Shown: positions 1 to 7,839, numbered from the stretch's first letter. The stretch: DNA of 39,654 bases from an uncultured Bacilli bacterium (GCA_947628535.1 CANRAF010000009.1:1-39654), one strand, 5' to 3'. The notes: generated by a model not told the origin, from the letters alone. A program made the numbers and translations.

Positions 1-2
1 GG

Positions 3-1271
3 GGGGTATGTAAAAGAAGTAACTATGTAGAAGCGCCAGTTGGAACAGAGATACCAATGGATGATATATTAACAATGCAAGTATGGATACCAAGATATAA
101 ATATAAGGTATGGAATTATAATTTAAATGGTGATACACCTAGTGATCCCCAAGAAATAGAAATAACATTTGAGAAAGGGACAGAAAGTACAGGAGAGATA
201 ACATGTGAGGATCATATACAAGGGCAGGAAAATAGTGATGGAAAAAGTGAAATATGTAAGATAAATAGTCAAGAATGTACAGATGATACATGTAAAGATA
301 AAACCTATACTCATCCAGGATTCACATTTGGAGAAGAAGAACTCTCAGGATTTTGGGTAGGAAAATTTGAATTATCAAGTGGTACAGAATGTACCCCGAA
401 GAATGGGGATACTTTAGGAAGCGGTTGTAATTTAAATACCATAAGACCAGAAATAAAACCGAATTTAATTTCATGGAGAGGGGCACAAATAAGTACATTT
501 GAGACAGTAGCACTTGCAATGAATGATACTGGAAATAAATATGGGTTTAAAGAAACAGAGGATGCTCATATAGTAATGGCAAAAGAATGGGGAGCGATAG
601 CATATTTATCACACTCAAAATATGGAAAAGAAGGAGAAGTAGATAATAATGCATATTATATTTCTTATGGTACTAATATATTATGGTATAGGACAGGGTG
701 TGGACCACAAGCCAAAGAAAGTAGTGCAACAATGACAATATGTAATAGTTATAATACAGATTTTGGGAAAGAAGCTTCAACAACAGGAAATATATATGGG
801 GTATATGATATGGCTGGAGGTTCACAGGAGTTAGCAATGTTAAATATGATAGGACCAGATGGTAAATCAAAGATGAGCGGATGTTATTCAGAATACAGTT
901 CAGGATACAAAGGTTTATTATATAATAGTAATCAATACACAGATTATAATAATGGAATAGAATATCCAGATAACAAATACTATGAACAAATAAGTTTTGG
1001 AACAACTTATAACGATATAGCAGCAATAAAAAGAGGAAAACTTGGAGAAATGATAAGAGAGACATATAACCAGACAGTGACAATAGGGAGCACAAGGTTA
1101 TGGAATGATGATTGGGGATTCAATCTTTATTCTGACGGCCAGTGGTTCATCCTGGGTGGTCGATCGGATAACAAGGACAATGCAGGGGCTTTTGCTTCGT
1201 TCTCCTCGTGGGGTAACGCTGACTCCAACACCTCGTCCCGCGTGGTTGTGGCCCTTTCCGGCATTTCGTAG
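3..1271 (+). CDS. DGR-type variable surface protein, C-terminal part (5' end outside window)
   Basis: The frame is open from base 3, so the gene begins upstream; the ATG at 57 is internal. The visible 422 or so residues are rich in Tyr, Asn and Gly and match what I recall of a family common in gut Bacillota: a prepilin-type N-terminus (outside the window) followed by a formylglycine-enzyme/C-type-lectin-like fold, with motifs such as VWIPRYKYKVWN, ELSGFWVGKFE, EWGAIAYLS and GNIYGVYDMAGG. The last 45 or so codons (1128-1271) have the signature of a DGR variable region: WFILGG, AGAFAS, then SSRVVVAL just before the stop. This segment is clearly GC-richer than the rest of the gene. Codons upstream of it prefer third-position A (aca, gta, ata, aga), unlike the T-ending codons of the following operon. 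Role inferred: exposed, diversifying binding protein. Family assignment is confident, ligand unknown. Confidence 0.82.
   Translation, partial: GVCKRSNYVEAPVGTEIPMDDILTMQVWIPRYKYKVWNYNLNGDTPSDPQEIEITFEKGTESTGEITCEDHIQGQENSDGKSEICKINSQECTDDTCKDKTYTHPGFTFGEEELSGFWVGKFELSSGTECTPKNGDTLGSGCNLNTIRPEIKPNLISWRGAQISTFETVALAMNDTGNKYGFKETEDAHIVMAKEWGAIAYLSHSKYGKEGEVDNNAYYISYGTNILWYRTGCGPQAKESSATMTICNSYNTDFGKEASTTGNIYGVYDMAGGSQELAMLNMIGPDGKSKMSGCYSEYSSGYKGLLYNSNQYTDYNNGIEYPDNKYYEQISFGTTYNDIAAIKRGKLGEMIRETYNQTVTIGSTRLWNDDWGFNLYSDGQWFILGGRSDNKDNAGAFASFSSWGNADSNTSSRVVVALSGIS
1128..1267 (+). other. DGR variable region (VR) at the 3' end of the surface gene
   Basis: This is a GC-rich block inside an AT-rich gene, encoding YSDGQWFILGG to the C-terminus. 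It aligns without gaps to a second copy 347 bases downstream (from 1475). Across the first 20 codons (1128-1187) I count 17 mismatches, and 16 of them have A in one of the two copies. That is the pattern expected of two descendants of one adenine-mutagenised template. Invariant codons encode W, F, LGG and AG of the lectin-like scaffold. The reverse transcriptase and template must lie outside this window. Confidence 0.75.
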
Positions 1272-1283
1272 CCTTTAGGCTAC
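1268..1283 (+). other. Hairpin overlapping the stop codon at the VR end
   Basis: A perfect 6-bp stem with a four-base loop (GTAGCC TTTA GGCTAC) includes the TAG stop and lies directly after the variable region. In the Bordetella phage DGR a short hairpin just downstream of the VR is needed for target recognition, so position and size suggest that role. A terminator is the alternative: T5 follows, but only after a CAAC gap. The HU terminator at 9298 has the same GCC-TTTA-GGC core. Confidence 0.5.
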
Positions 1284-1314
1284 CAACTTTTTGTTGAAAT
1301 GTGAATCTATAATA

Positions 1315-1339
1315 AAGTACTACATAAAAAAATAGTATC
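1315..1339 (+). terminator. Degenerate copy of the downstream terminator
   Basis: AAGTACTA, a linker, then TAGTATC closely match the intact terminator at 1648-1680 (AAGATACTA, linker, TAGTATCTT). This copy has lost an A in the left arm and its T-run (GAACTTTG follows). It lies about 45 bases after the first variable region's stop, comparable to the intact copy after the second variable region, so the whole 3' end appears to have been duplicated. Confidence 0.45.
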
Positions 1340-1355
1340 GAACTTTGTTATAGAT

Positions 1356-1446
1356 AAAGCTTTGGAGCTTTTTGCCGAAAGGCACTCCAAAGCTTCCGGT
1401 TTAAAAAACCGGGAAGATTATAAATATGGTCTTGCCGCAAAGCAAG
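1356..1446 (+). other. Cluster of three hairpins between the two VR copies
   Basis: Three hairpins follow one another. (1) An 11-bp stem, AAGCTTTGGAG (1357-1367) with CTCCAAAGCTT (1385-1395), contains an inner TGCC-GAAA-GGCA stem with a GNRA tetraloop. (2) CCGGTTT (1396-1402) pairs with AAACCGG (1406-1412). (3) CTTGC (1431-1435) pairs with GCAAG (1442-1446). The repeat GAAGATTATAAA occurs at 1413 and 1454. No coding frame or U-tract is present. This could be a structured RNA or a DGR-related target structure; function unknown. Confidence 0.5.
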
Positions 1447-1450
1447 ATAG

Positions 1451-1612
1451 GTAGAAGATTATAAAAAAGTTGCTTATTCTGCCAACCCGTGGTTCAACCT
1501 GGGTGGTAATTCAAGTAACACACTCCGTGCAGGGATTTTTGCTTCCCAGAACGATTACGGTCACTCTGAGTCCGGAAAATCGTCTCGTCTAATTATTTCA
1601 AATATAAACTAA
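1451..1612 (+). pseudogene. Orphan second DGR variable-region cassette (no start codon)
   Basis: This frame follows a TAG at 1448 and has no start codon. It encodes a homologue of the preceding gene's C-terminus: YSANPWFNLGG, AGIFASQNDYG, KSSRLIIS, then TAA. It is not the template repeat, because several bases that are C here are A in the upstream copy (GCC/GAC, CCG/CAG), and DGR transfer changes template A, not template C. It looks like the 3' remnant of a second target gene or a stored variable cassette, left by a duplication that included the terminator. Confidence 0.6.
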
Positions 1613-1647
1613 ACTTTGAAATATTTTGTTTCAAATTAATATATTTT

Positions 1648-1685
1648 AAGATACTAAATAAAAATAGTATCTTTTTTTTTCTTTT
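1648..1685 (+). terminator. Rho-independent terminator
   Basis: A 9-bp stem, AAGATACTA (1648-1656) with TAGTATCTT (1665-1673), has an 8-base loop and runs into a long T tract. It ends the DGR-target region before the rlmN promoter. Confidence 0.85.
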
Positions 1686-1690
1686 TTTAG

Positions 1691-1696
1691 TATAAT
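1691..1696 (+). promoter_or_regulatory. Probable -10 box for the rlmN operon
   Basis: TATAAT lies 15 bases before the rlmN ATG at 1712, predicting a leader of only about ten bases. No clear -35 is seen, because the upstream bases are the terminator T-run. Confidence 0.5.
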
Positions 1697-1711
1697 TATG
1701 ATGTGATTTAT

Positions 1712-2728
1712 ATGAATATTTATGATTTAACTTTTGAGGAATTAGAAAATTATTTTTTAGATATAGAGGAGAAGAAATATCGTGCTTCTCAAGTATTTAA
1801 ATGGCTTTATAAAGAAAGAGTATTATCTTTTGATGAAATGACAGATTTAAGTAAAGAACTTATTTCTAAATTAAAAAAAGATTTTAATATTAATTATCCT
1901 TTGGTAGTAAAAGAAGAACATGATAAAGATGTAAGTAAATTTTTGTTTAAACTAAATGATAATGAACATATTGAAAGTGTAGTAATGTATCATGATTATG
2001 GAATAAGTTTATGTGTTTCAAGTCAAGTTGGTTGTAATATGAAATGTTCGTTTTGTGAAAGTGGTAAAAGAGGAAGAGTTAGAAATTTACTTCCTAGTGA
2101 AATGATTCTTCAAGTTATTCAAATAGAAAAAATTATTAAAAAACGTATTTCACATATAGTAGTAATGGGAATTGGAGAACCTTTTGATAACTTTGATAAT
2201 TTAGTTACTTTTATAAAAAATGCAAATAACCCTAAAGGACTTGAAATAGGTGCGAGACATATAACTGTTTCAACATGCGGAATTGTTCCTAAAATTTATG
2301 AATTTGCAAATCTTTCTTATCAAGTTAATCTAGCAATAAGTCTTCATGCTTCAAATGATAAATTAAGAGATGAACTTATGCCTATTAATAAGGTATATAA
2401 GCTTGAAGAACTTATTGAAAGTATTAAATATTATCTTAAAAAAACAAATAGAAGAGTTACTTTTGAATATATTTTACTTAAGGGGGTTAACGACAAAAAA
2501 GAAAATGCTTTGGAACTTTGTAAACTGGTTAAGGATTTAAACTGTTATATTAATCTAATTCCTTATAATGAAAATAGTGATAAAAAATATAAAAAACCTA
2601 AAAATGATGAAATAATGAAATTTTATGATATAATAAAAAAAGAAGGTATTAATGTGACTGTGAGAAGAGAATTTGGATCAAATATTTCTGCAGCATGTGG
2701 TCAGTTAAGATCTAAGAAGGAGGAATAA
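1712..2728 (+). CDS. rlmN: Dual-specificity 23S rRNA/tRNA adenine-C2 methyltransferase RlmN
   Basis: This radical-SAM enzyme methylates C2 of A2503 in 23S rRNA and A37 in some tRNAs. The radical-SAM cluster motif CNMKCSFC (C-x3-C-x2-C) follows the family sequence LCVSSQVGC. A GIGEP motif (usually GMGEP) and a C-terminal SAACGQLR carry the second conserved, methyl-carrying cysteine. The 338-residue length is typical. I prefer the ATG at 1712 over a GTG at 1703, which falls almost on the predicted transcription start. It is first in a tight operon: prpC begins one base after its stop. The order rlmN-prpC-prkC-rsgA-rpe is the same in B. subtilis. Confidence 0.95.
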   Translation: MNIYDLTFEELENYFLDIEEKKYRASQVFKWLYKERVLSFDEMTDLSKELISKLKKDFNINYPLVVKEEHDKDVSKFLFKLNDNEHIESVVMYHDYGISLCVSSQVGCNMKCSFCESGKRGRVRNLLPSEMILQVIQIEKIIKKRISHIVVMGIGEPFDNFDNLVTFIKNANNPKGLEIGARHITVSTCGIVPKIYEFANLSYQVNLAISLHASNDKLRDELMPINKVYKLEELIESIKYYLKKTNRRVTFEYILLKGVNDKKENALELCKLVKDLNCYINLIPYNENSDKKYKKPKNDEIMKFYDIIKKEGINVTVRREFGSNISAACGQLRSKKEE

Positions 2729-2729
2729 G

Positions 2730-3479
2730 ATGGAGACATTTTATTTAACAGATACAGGAATTGTAAGAGATCATAATGAAGATAGTGTTATTATTGTAAC
2801 TAATAGTGAAAATTCTACTTTAATGGCTGTTGCTGATGGAATGGGTGGTCATAGAGCAGGAGAAGTTGCTTCTTCAATTGCTATTAGTTATTTAAGTAAA
2901 CGCTTTACAGAAAGTTTCTTTAAACTTAATAAAGCAGAAGCAGTAGAATGGATAAAAACATGTGTTAATGAAATAAATGGGCAAATATTTAAATATACTG
3001 AAGAAAATCCTGAGAGTACAGGTATGGGAACAACTCTTGTTATGGCAATAATTACTAATGAATATATTTTATTTGGAAATATTGGTGATTCTTCAGGTTT
3101 TGTTATGAAAGATGGAAAAATTCATAAAGTAACACATGATCATACTTTAGTAAATCTTCTTCTTGCAGCCGGTGAACTTACTGAAGAAGAGGCTAAAAAT
3201 CATCCTAAAAAGAATATACTAATGAATGCACTTGGAATAAATGATCCAATTGAAATAGATGTATTTGATTGTAATATGGAGATTGATGAAATACTTCTTT
3301 CATCTGATGGTCTTACTACTATGGTTGCAGAGGATCAAATTGAAAAAGTTTTATTAAGTGATTTATCAGTTTCTGAAAAAGTAATTAAACTTATTAAAAA
3401 AGCAAATAATCGTGGTGGAAATGATAATATATCAATAGCTTATCTTATAAAGAATAATAAAGGGAGTGATTCTCTATGA
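2730..3479 (+). CDS. prpC: PP2C-family Ser/Thr phosphatase PrpC (Stp)
   Basis: Metal-dependent cytoplasmic phosphatase that reverses phosphorylation by the neighbouring kinase. The PP2C motifs appear in order: DTGIVRDHNED (residues 8-18), VADGMGGH with metal ligands D36 and G37, a GNIGDS motif, the SSDGLT block and the C-terminal NDNIS. The 249-residue length is normal. It overlaps the kinase start by four bases (ATGA), which implies translational coupling. The usual HVGDSRAY block is altered to GNIGDSSGF, but all metal-binding aspartates remain, so activity is expected. Confidence 0.95.
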   Translation: METFYLTDTGIVRDHNEDSVIIVTNSENSTLMAVADGMGGHRAGEVASSIAISYLSKRFTESFFKLNKAEAVEWIKTCVNEINGQIFKYTEENPESTGMGTTLVMAIITNEYILFGNIGDSSGFVMKDGKIHKVTHDHTLVNLLLAAGELTEEEAKNHPKKNILMNALGINDPIEIDVFDCNMEIDEILLSSDGLTTMVAEDQIEKVLLSDLSVSEKVIKLIKKANNRGGNDNISIAYLIKNNKGSDSL

Positions 3480-5257
3480 TAGTAAAGGGGCAAAAAGTTA
3501 ATTCGAGATATGAAATAATTAAAACTATTGGTGAAGGCGGAATGGCTAATGTTTATCTTGCAAGAGATGTCATTCTAGATAGAAACGTAGCTATAAAAGT
3601 TTTACGTGGTGATTTAGCAACTGATGAAAAGTTTGTTAGACGTTTTCAACGTGAAGCATTATCAGCTTCAAGTCTTTCTCATCCAAATATAGTAGAAATA
3701 TACGATGTTGGAGAAGATGATGGCGATTATTATATCGTTATGGAATATGTTGATGGTAAAAATTTAAAACAACTCCTTAAGAAACGTGAAAAATTAACTG
3801 TAGCAGAAGTTGTTGACATAATGCTTCAAATTACTAGTGCTATGGGGGTTGCTCATGATAGTTTAATTATTCATCGTGATTTAAAACCACAAAATATTTT
3901 AATAAAAGAAGATGGAGAAATAAAAATAACTGATTTTGGTATAGCTATGGCTCTTAATGCAACACAACTTACTCAAACTAACTCTGCTATGGGATCAGTA
4001 CATTATTTTCCTCCAGAACAAGCTAATGGTAAGGGTTCAACTTTAAAAAGTGATGTTTACTCTCTTGGAATAATGATGTATGAACTATTAACAGGAGTTT
4101 TACCTTTCCGAGGAGATAATGCTGTTGAAATTGCTTTAAAACATTTAAAAGAAGCAATTCCATCAATTAGAACAGAACTTCCTGAACTTCCTCAAAGTAT
4201 TGAAAATATTATTATTAAGGCAACTGCTAAAAATCCTAAAAATAGATATGCTAATGCTAATGAAATGCATGATGATCTTTTAACTGCTCTTAATAAAGAA
4301 AGAGAAAATGAACCTTTAATTACTTTAAAATATGATGAAGGTATTGATGAAGATCCAGTTGTTACTGATTCTGAAAATGTTGATGAAGGAATAGTAAGTC
4401 AAATAAAAGATGAAAAGAAACCAAAAAATAAAAAATTTATAATATTAGGTTCTGTTTTAGGAGGACTTATTGTTATTACTTTATTTGCTCTTCTTGTGCT
4501 TCCAATGATTACTAAAGTACCTGAAGTAACTATTCCAGATGTTTCTAATTTAAGTGTTGAAGAGGCTACTAAAAAACTTAAAAATTTAGACCTTGAAGTA
4601 GCTGCGAAAATTATAGAAGAACCATCTGATAAAATTGATAAAGATAAAGTAATTGAAACTAATCCTAAAATAGGTAGAACAGTAAAAGAGGGCACAGAAA
4701 TAACGTTAATTGTTTCAACAGGTGTTGATAAGATAAAAATAGAAGATTATACAGGAGAAAATTATATTAAAATTGAAACTCAACTTGAACTTCTTGGACT
4801 TAAGGTAAATGTAGAGGAAAAAGATACATCATCTCCAGTTTCAAGTGATGAAAGTCAAAATATAATAGGACAATCTATTGAAGCAGGAGAAGAGGTAGAA
4901 AAGGGAACAGAAATAACTATTTATATTCCAAGTAATAAAAAATATTATCCTGATATGGTAGGTGAAGCTTGGACTTTAGCGGAAGCAAGAGCATGGGCAA
5001 CAGAAAATGGTATTAAACTTTCTGTAAGTTATAGAGAAACAAATAATTACGATCCAAATGTTATTATAAAGCAATCAAAGAATTCTTCGAGTGAAGTAAA
5101 AGAAGGAGAAACTCTTTCATTAACTGTTGCTAAAGAGAAGAAAACTACTCAAAGTCCAAGTACTAATAGTGGTAATAACAGCGGAAGCACTAATAGTGGT
5201 AATACTAATAGTGGAACTTCAAGTAATAATACTGATCCAAATACAAATGAAAGTTAA
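3476..5257 (+). CDS. prkC: Membrane Ser/Thr kinase with PASTA repeats (PrkC/Stk)
   Basis: Hanks-type kinase that senses muropeptides or lipid II and phosphorylates cell-wall and translation proteins. The kinase domain covers roughly residues 12-275: glycine loop GEGGMANVY (19-27), K41, αC E60, HRD (133-135) and DFG (153-155). An acidic linker leads to one membrane helix around 321-345. Three extracytoplasmic PASTA repeats follow: PDVSNLSVEEA, a divergent second one, and PDMVGEAWTLAEA. The C-terminus is a Ser/Thr/Asn-rich tail. The P+1 loop reads PPEQANG rather than the common SPEQARG. It overlaps prpC and is followed after nine bases by rsgA, as in other Bacilli. Confidence 0.95.
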   Translation: MIVKGQKVNSRYEIIKTIGEGGMANVYLARDVILDRNVAIKVLRGDLATDEKFVRRFQREALSASSLSHPNIVEIYDVGEDDGDYYIVMEYVDGKNLKQLLKKREKLTVAEVVDIMLQITSAMGVAHDSLIIHRDLKPQNILIKEDGEIKITDFGIAMALNATQLTQTNSAMGSVHYFPPEQANGKGSTLKSDVYSLGIMMYELLTGVLPFRGDNAVEIALKHLKEAIPSIRTELPELPQSIENIIIKATAKNPKNRYANANEMHDDLLTALNKERENEPLITLKYDEGIDEDPVVTDSENVDEGIVSQIKDEKKPKNKKFIILGSVLGGLIVITLFALLVLPMITKVPEVTIPDVSNLSVEEATKKLKNLDLEVAAKIIEEPSDKIDKDKVIETNPKIGRTVKEGTEITLIVSTGVDKIKIEDYTGENYIKIETQLELLGLKVNVEEKDTSSPVSSDESQNIIGQSIEAGEEVEKGTEITIYIPSNKKYYPDMVGEAWTLAEARAWATENGIKLSVSYRETNNYDPNVIIKQSKNSSSEVKEGETLSLTVAKEKKTTQSPSTNSGNNSGSTNSGNTNSGTSSNNTDPNTNES

Positions 5258-5266
5258 GAGGTAAAA

Positions 5267-6091
5267 ATGAAAGGACAAATAACAAAAATAAATAGTGATA
5301 ATTATTATGTATCTTCAAATGATAAAGAATATATTTGTAAATTAAGAGGTAAATTTAGAAAAGATAATTTTACTTTTAAAGTTGGAGATTATGTAATATT
5401 TAACGAAAAAGAAAAAATAATAGAAGGCCTTGAGAAAAGAAGAAATTATCTTGATAGACCTAATGTTAGTAATATTGATCAGGCTTTTATTATTACATCT
5501 TTAAAAAGTCCAGATTTTAGTGATAATTTACTTGATAAACTTCTTACTATATGTTTTATAAATGATATTAAACCTGTTATTTGTCTTACAAAAAAAGATT
5601 TACTAGGTAAAGATGAATTTAGAGCTTTAAAAAAGATAATTTCTTATTATAAAAAACTCGGTATTAAAGTAATATATAATAAAAATTTAAGAAAAATAAA
5701 AAAAATGTTTAAGAATAAAACTACAGTTTTTACTGGACAAACTGGAAGTGGGAAATCTACTCTTATGAATAGACTTGATAAAAACTTAAATTTTGAAACT
5801 AATGAAATAAGTCAGGCTTTAGGAAGAGGTAAACATACTACAAGATATGTTTCACTTGTAAATATAGGTAAGGGTAAAGTATTAGATACTCCAGGGTTCT
5901 CTTCTTTAGATTTAACAAAATATAGTGATAAAGATATAAAAGATTCTTTTATTGAATTTAAAAAGTATGATTGTCCTTATAAAAATTGTAGTCATACCAA
6001 TGAAAAAGAATGTAAAGTAAAAAAAGAAGTAGGTAAGGGGATTTTAAAATCAAGATATGATAATTATCTTAAATTTATAGAAAAGAGGTAA
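5267..6091 (+). CDS. rsgA: Ribosome small-subunit maturation GTPase RsgA
   Basis: Circularly permuted GTPase that acts late in 30S assembly. An N-terminal OB fold (about 1-65) is followed by GTPase motifs in permuted order: G4 as TKKD, G1 as GQTGSGKST, the G2 region, then G3 as DTPG. A C-terminal zinc knuckle carries C, C, H and C ligands (CPYKNCSH...C). The 274 residues are a little under the family norm of about 290. It starts at an ATG after a clear AGAGG ribosome-binding site and is followed four bases later by rpe. Position after prkC is conserved in Bacillus (cpgA). Confidence 0.95.
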   Translation: MKGQITKINSDNYYVSSNDKEYICKLRGKFRKDNFTFKVGDYVIFNEKEKIIEGLEKRRNYLDRPNVSNIDQAFIITSLKSPDFSDNLLDKLLTICFINDIKPVICLTKKDLLGKDEFRALKKIISYYKKLGIKVIYNKNLRKIKKMFKNKTTVFTGQTGSGKSTLMNRLDKNLNFETNEISQALGRGKHTTRYVSLVNIGKGKVLDTPGFSSLDLTKYSDKDIKDSFIEFKKYDCPYKNCSHTNEKECKVKKEVGKGILKSRYDNYLKFIEKR

Positions 6092-6095
6092 ATCT

Positions 6096-6719
6096 ATGAA
6101 AGAAGTATCAGCATCTTTTTTAACTAAAAAAAATTATAGTGAAAGTATAAAAATATTAAATAATTCAAATACTGATTATATTCATTTTGACGTAATGGAT
6201 GGTAAATTTGTTAAAGAGAAGAATTTAACAGTTAAAGAACTTTTAAAGTATTTAGATTTATCTTCTAAAAAAAATGATGTTCATTTAATGGTTTCAAGTC
6301 CTAAAAATTATATTGATGCTCTTTCATATTATAATGTTGATTATATTACTATTCATAAAGAGATAAAAAATTATAAAGATATGATTAATTTAATTAAAAG
6401 TTATGGTTTAAAAGCAGGTCTTGCTATATCACCAGATACAGATGTTGAAAGTATATATTCTGATTTAAAAGATGTTTCTTTAGTTTTAGTAATGGGAGTA
6501 AATCCTGGGAGAAGTGGTCAAAGTTTTATAGAGAGTACTAAAGATAAAATAGATAAACTAAAAAATAAAATAAAAGATGATAATTTAAATGTAAAAATAA
6601 GTGTTGATGGGGGAATAAATGAAGATGCTTTAAAAAAGGTAAGTAATGCTGATATAATTGTAAGTGCATCTTACATTTTAGAGGATATTAATAATATAGA
6701 CAAAATAAAAAACTGCTAA
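6096..6719 (+). CDS. rpe: Ribulose-phosphate 3-epimerase
   Basis: TIM-barrel enzyme of the pentose phosphate pathway that interconverts ribulose 5-phosphate and xylulose 5-phosphate. Visible motifs are HFDVMDGKFV (metal and catalytic Asp), HLMVSSP, a TIHKE strand, GLAISPDT, the phosphate-binding loop VMGVNPGRSGQ and VDGGI. The 207-residue length is slightly short. The stop codon sits inside a terminator hairpin shared with the convergent rpmB. In B. subtilis thiN and spoVM lie between rpe and rpmB; neither is present here. Confidence 0.95.
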   Translation: MKEVSASFLTKKNYSESIKILNNSNTDYIHFDVMDGKFVKEKNLTVKELLKYLDLSSKKNDVHLMVSSPKNYIDALSYYNVDYITIHKEIKNYKDMINLIKSYGLKAGLAISPDTDVESIYSDLKDVSLVLVMGVNPGRSGQSFIESTKDKIDKLKNKIKDDNLNVKISVDGGINEDALKKVSNADIIVSASYILEDINNIDKIKNC

Positions 6720-6734
6720 TTAAGCAGCTTTTTT
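6713..6734 (+). terminator. Bidirectional terminator between rpe and rpmB
   Basis: CTGCT (6713-6717) pairs with AGCAG (6723-6727). An A-run on the left and a T-run on the right let it work from both strands. It contains the rpe stop codon and abuts the rpmB stop. Confidence 0.75.
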
Positions 6735-6890
6735 CATATTTCTAATTTCTTTAGCAGATAATTTAACTTTTTCTCCATTTTCAAGTGTCACTACTTGAAG
6801 GTTAAGTCCTTGTTTTTTCTTAGTACTATTTAACGCATGAGAACGTAAATTTTTTATATTAGGTTTTCTGTTAGATAAGTTTTTTGCCAT
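6720..6890 (-). CDS. rpmB: 50S ribosomal protein bL28
   Basis: Structural protein of the large subunit. The 56-residue product starts MAKNLSNRKP and carries the L28 core SHALNSTKKKQGLNLQVV, followed by a basic tail. I chose the ATG at 6890 because a full AAGGAGGG site lies just upstream; an in-frame ATG 13 codons earlier would translate through that site. It has no cysteines, so it is the zinc-free form. Opposite-strand placement next to rpe is the same as in B. subtilis. A TTGACT at 6948-6943 on the minus strand is a plausible -35. Confidence 0.93.
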   Translation of the reverse strand: MAKNLSNRKPNIKNLRSHALNSTKKKQGLNLQVVTLENGEKVKLSAKEIRNMKKAA

Positions 6891-6975
6891 AAAATTCCCT
6901 CCTTTTAATAAGCATAATAAATTTATCATAAAATAGAACTTTAGTCAACTTTTTCTTTTGTTTTTACACTTTTTA

Positions 6976-7004
6976 TTTACCAAAAAATAAAACTATGTTA
7001 TACT
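6976..7004 (+). promoter_or_regulatory. Promoter of the TasA-like gene
   Basis: TTTACC (6976-6981), a 17-base spacer and TATACT (6999-7004) lie 39 bases before the ATG at 7044, which has an AGGTGAT ribosome-binding site. Confidence 0.55.
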
Positions 7005-7043
7005 TAAAATGAAATAATTGTACCATAATGAGGTGATTATAAT

Positions 7044-7823
7044 ATGAAGGATCAAGATGAAAAAGATATAGAAATACTTGATTTAACTGAAAAAGCAAAA
7101 ATTAAAAGCTCTTTAGGGGGAAGTTTTAATAATAAATTTAGTAATCTTAAGGTAAAATACAAAAGAGATCCAAAAAAATATGCGCTTTTGATAGTTGCTA
7201 TAATTGGACTATTTTCTATGTTAGTGGGTTCAAGTTATGCATATTTAACATATGTAAGTGAAACTGATCATTCTACTACTATTGAAGCGGGGACACTTGC
7301 TCTTGAATTTGAAAATGAAACTAATGCTATAAGTCTTGATGGAGCAGTTCCAAGAACTGATAGTGAAGGTTTAAGAGAAAGTGAGGCATATAATTTTACT
7401 ATTAAAAATAGTGGAACTATTCCTGCAACGTATGTAGTTTCTATTGAAAATACATGTAGTGATAATAATACTTATACTATTGGAGATGAACAAATTGATC
7501 AAGTTAATAAGTGCATTCCCCATAAATACATAAAAGTAGGAATAAAAAAATCTAGTGATAGTAATTATACAGTATATAGATATGATAATAATGTGAATAC
7601 TACTGAGGATACTGAAACTGTTGAAAGTGATTCACTAAATAATGAAAATCAAGATTATATAATTGCCACAGGAACTTTGGGAGCAGATGAAAGTGAAATA
7701 TATGAAATGAAATTATGGCTTGATTATGATACTCCAAATGATTATAATGCTCAGGGTGGAAAGAATATAATGTATTCTGGAAAACTTGCCTTAAATTATG
7801 AACAAGGTTGGAGTGAAGAGTAA
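7044..7823 (+). CDS. TasA/CalY-like exported protein
   Basis: A charged cytoplasmic segment of about 46 residues precedes one hydrophobic stretch (YALLIVAIIGLFSMLVGSS) followed by AYLTYVSETDHS. Then come TIEAGTLALEFEN and FTIKNSGTIPATYVVSIEN. This resembles the TasA/camelysin family, where a membrane or signal segment is followed by an A-Y/F-x-x-x-x-S-E-T motif and an AGTL strand, and where the protein forms surface fibres after SipW cleavage. Two cysteines could form a disulfide. No sipW is in the window and the N-terminal cytoplasmic part is longer than usual, so it may stay anchored. Own promoter and terminator make it monocistronic. Family call moderate. Confidence 0.6.
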   Translation: MKDQDEKDIEILDLTEKAKIKSSLGGSFNNKFSNLKVKYKRDPKKYALLIVAIIGLFSMLVGSSYAYLTYVSETDHSTTIEAGTLALEFENETNAISLDGAVPRTDSEGLRESEAYNFTIKNSGTIPATYVVSIENTCSDNNTYTIGDEQIDQVNKCIPHKYIKVGIKKSSDSNYTVYRYDNNVNTTEDTETVESDSLNNENQDYIIATGTLGADESEIYEMKLWLDYDTPNDYNAQGGKNIMYSGKLALNYEQGWSEE

Positions 7824-7839
7824 AAAACTTTGATAAATG

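Noticed and set aside
123-1095. Minus-strand open frames opposite the DGR-type gene
   Set aside because: Leu/Tyr/Ile-rich antisense shadows of A-rich codons, without ribosome-binding sites or family features.
1475-1612. The second VR-like copy as the DGR template repeat
   Set aside because: Several positions are C here and A in the upstream copy, and one is C versus G. DGR transfer alters only template A, so this copy cannot be the template of the upstream one.
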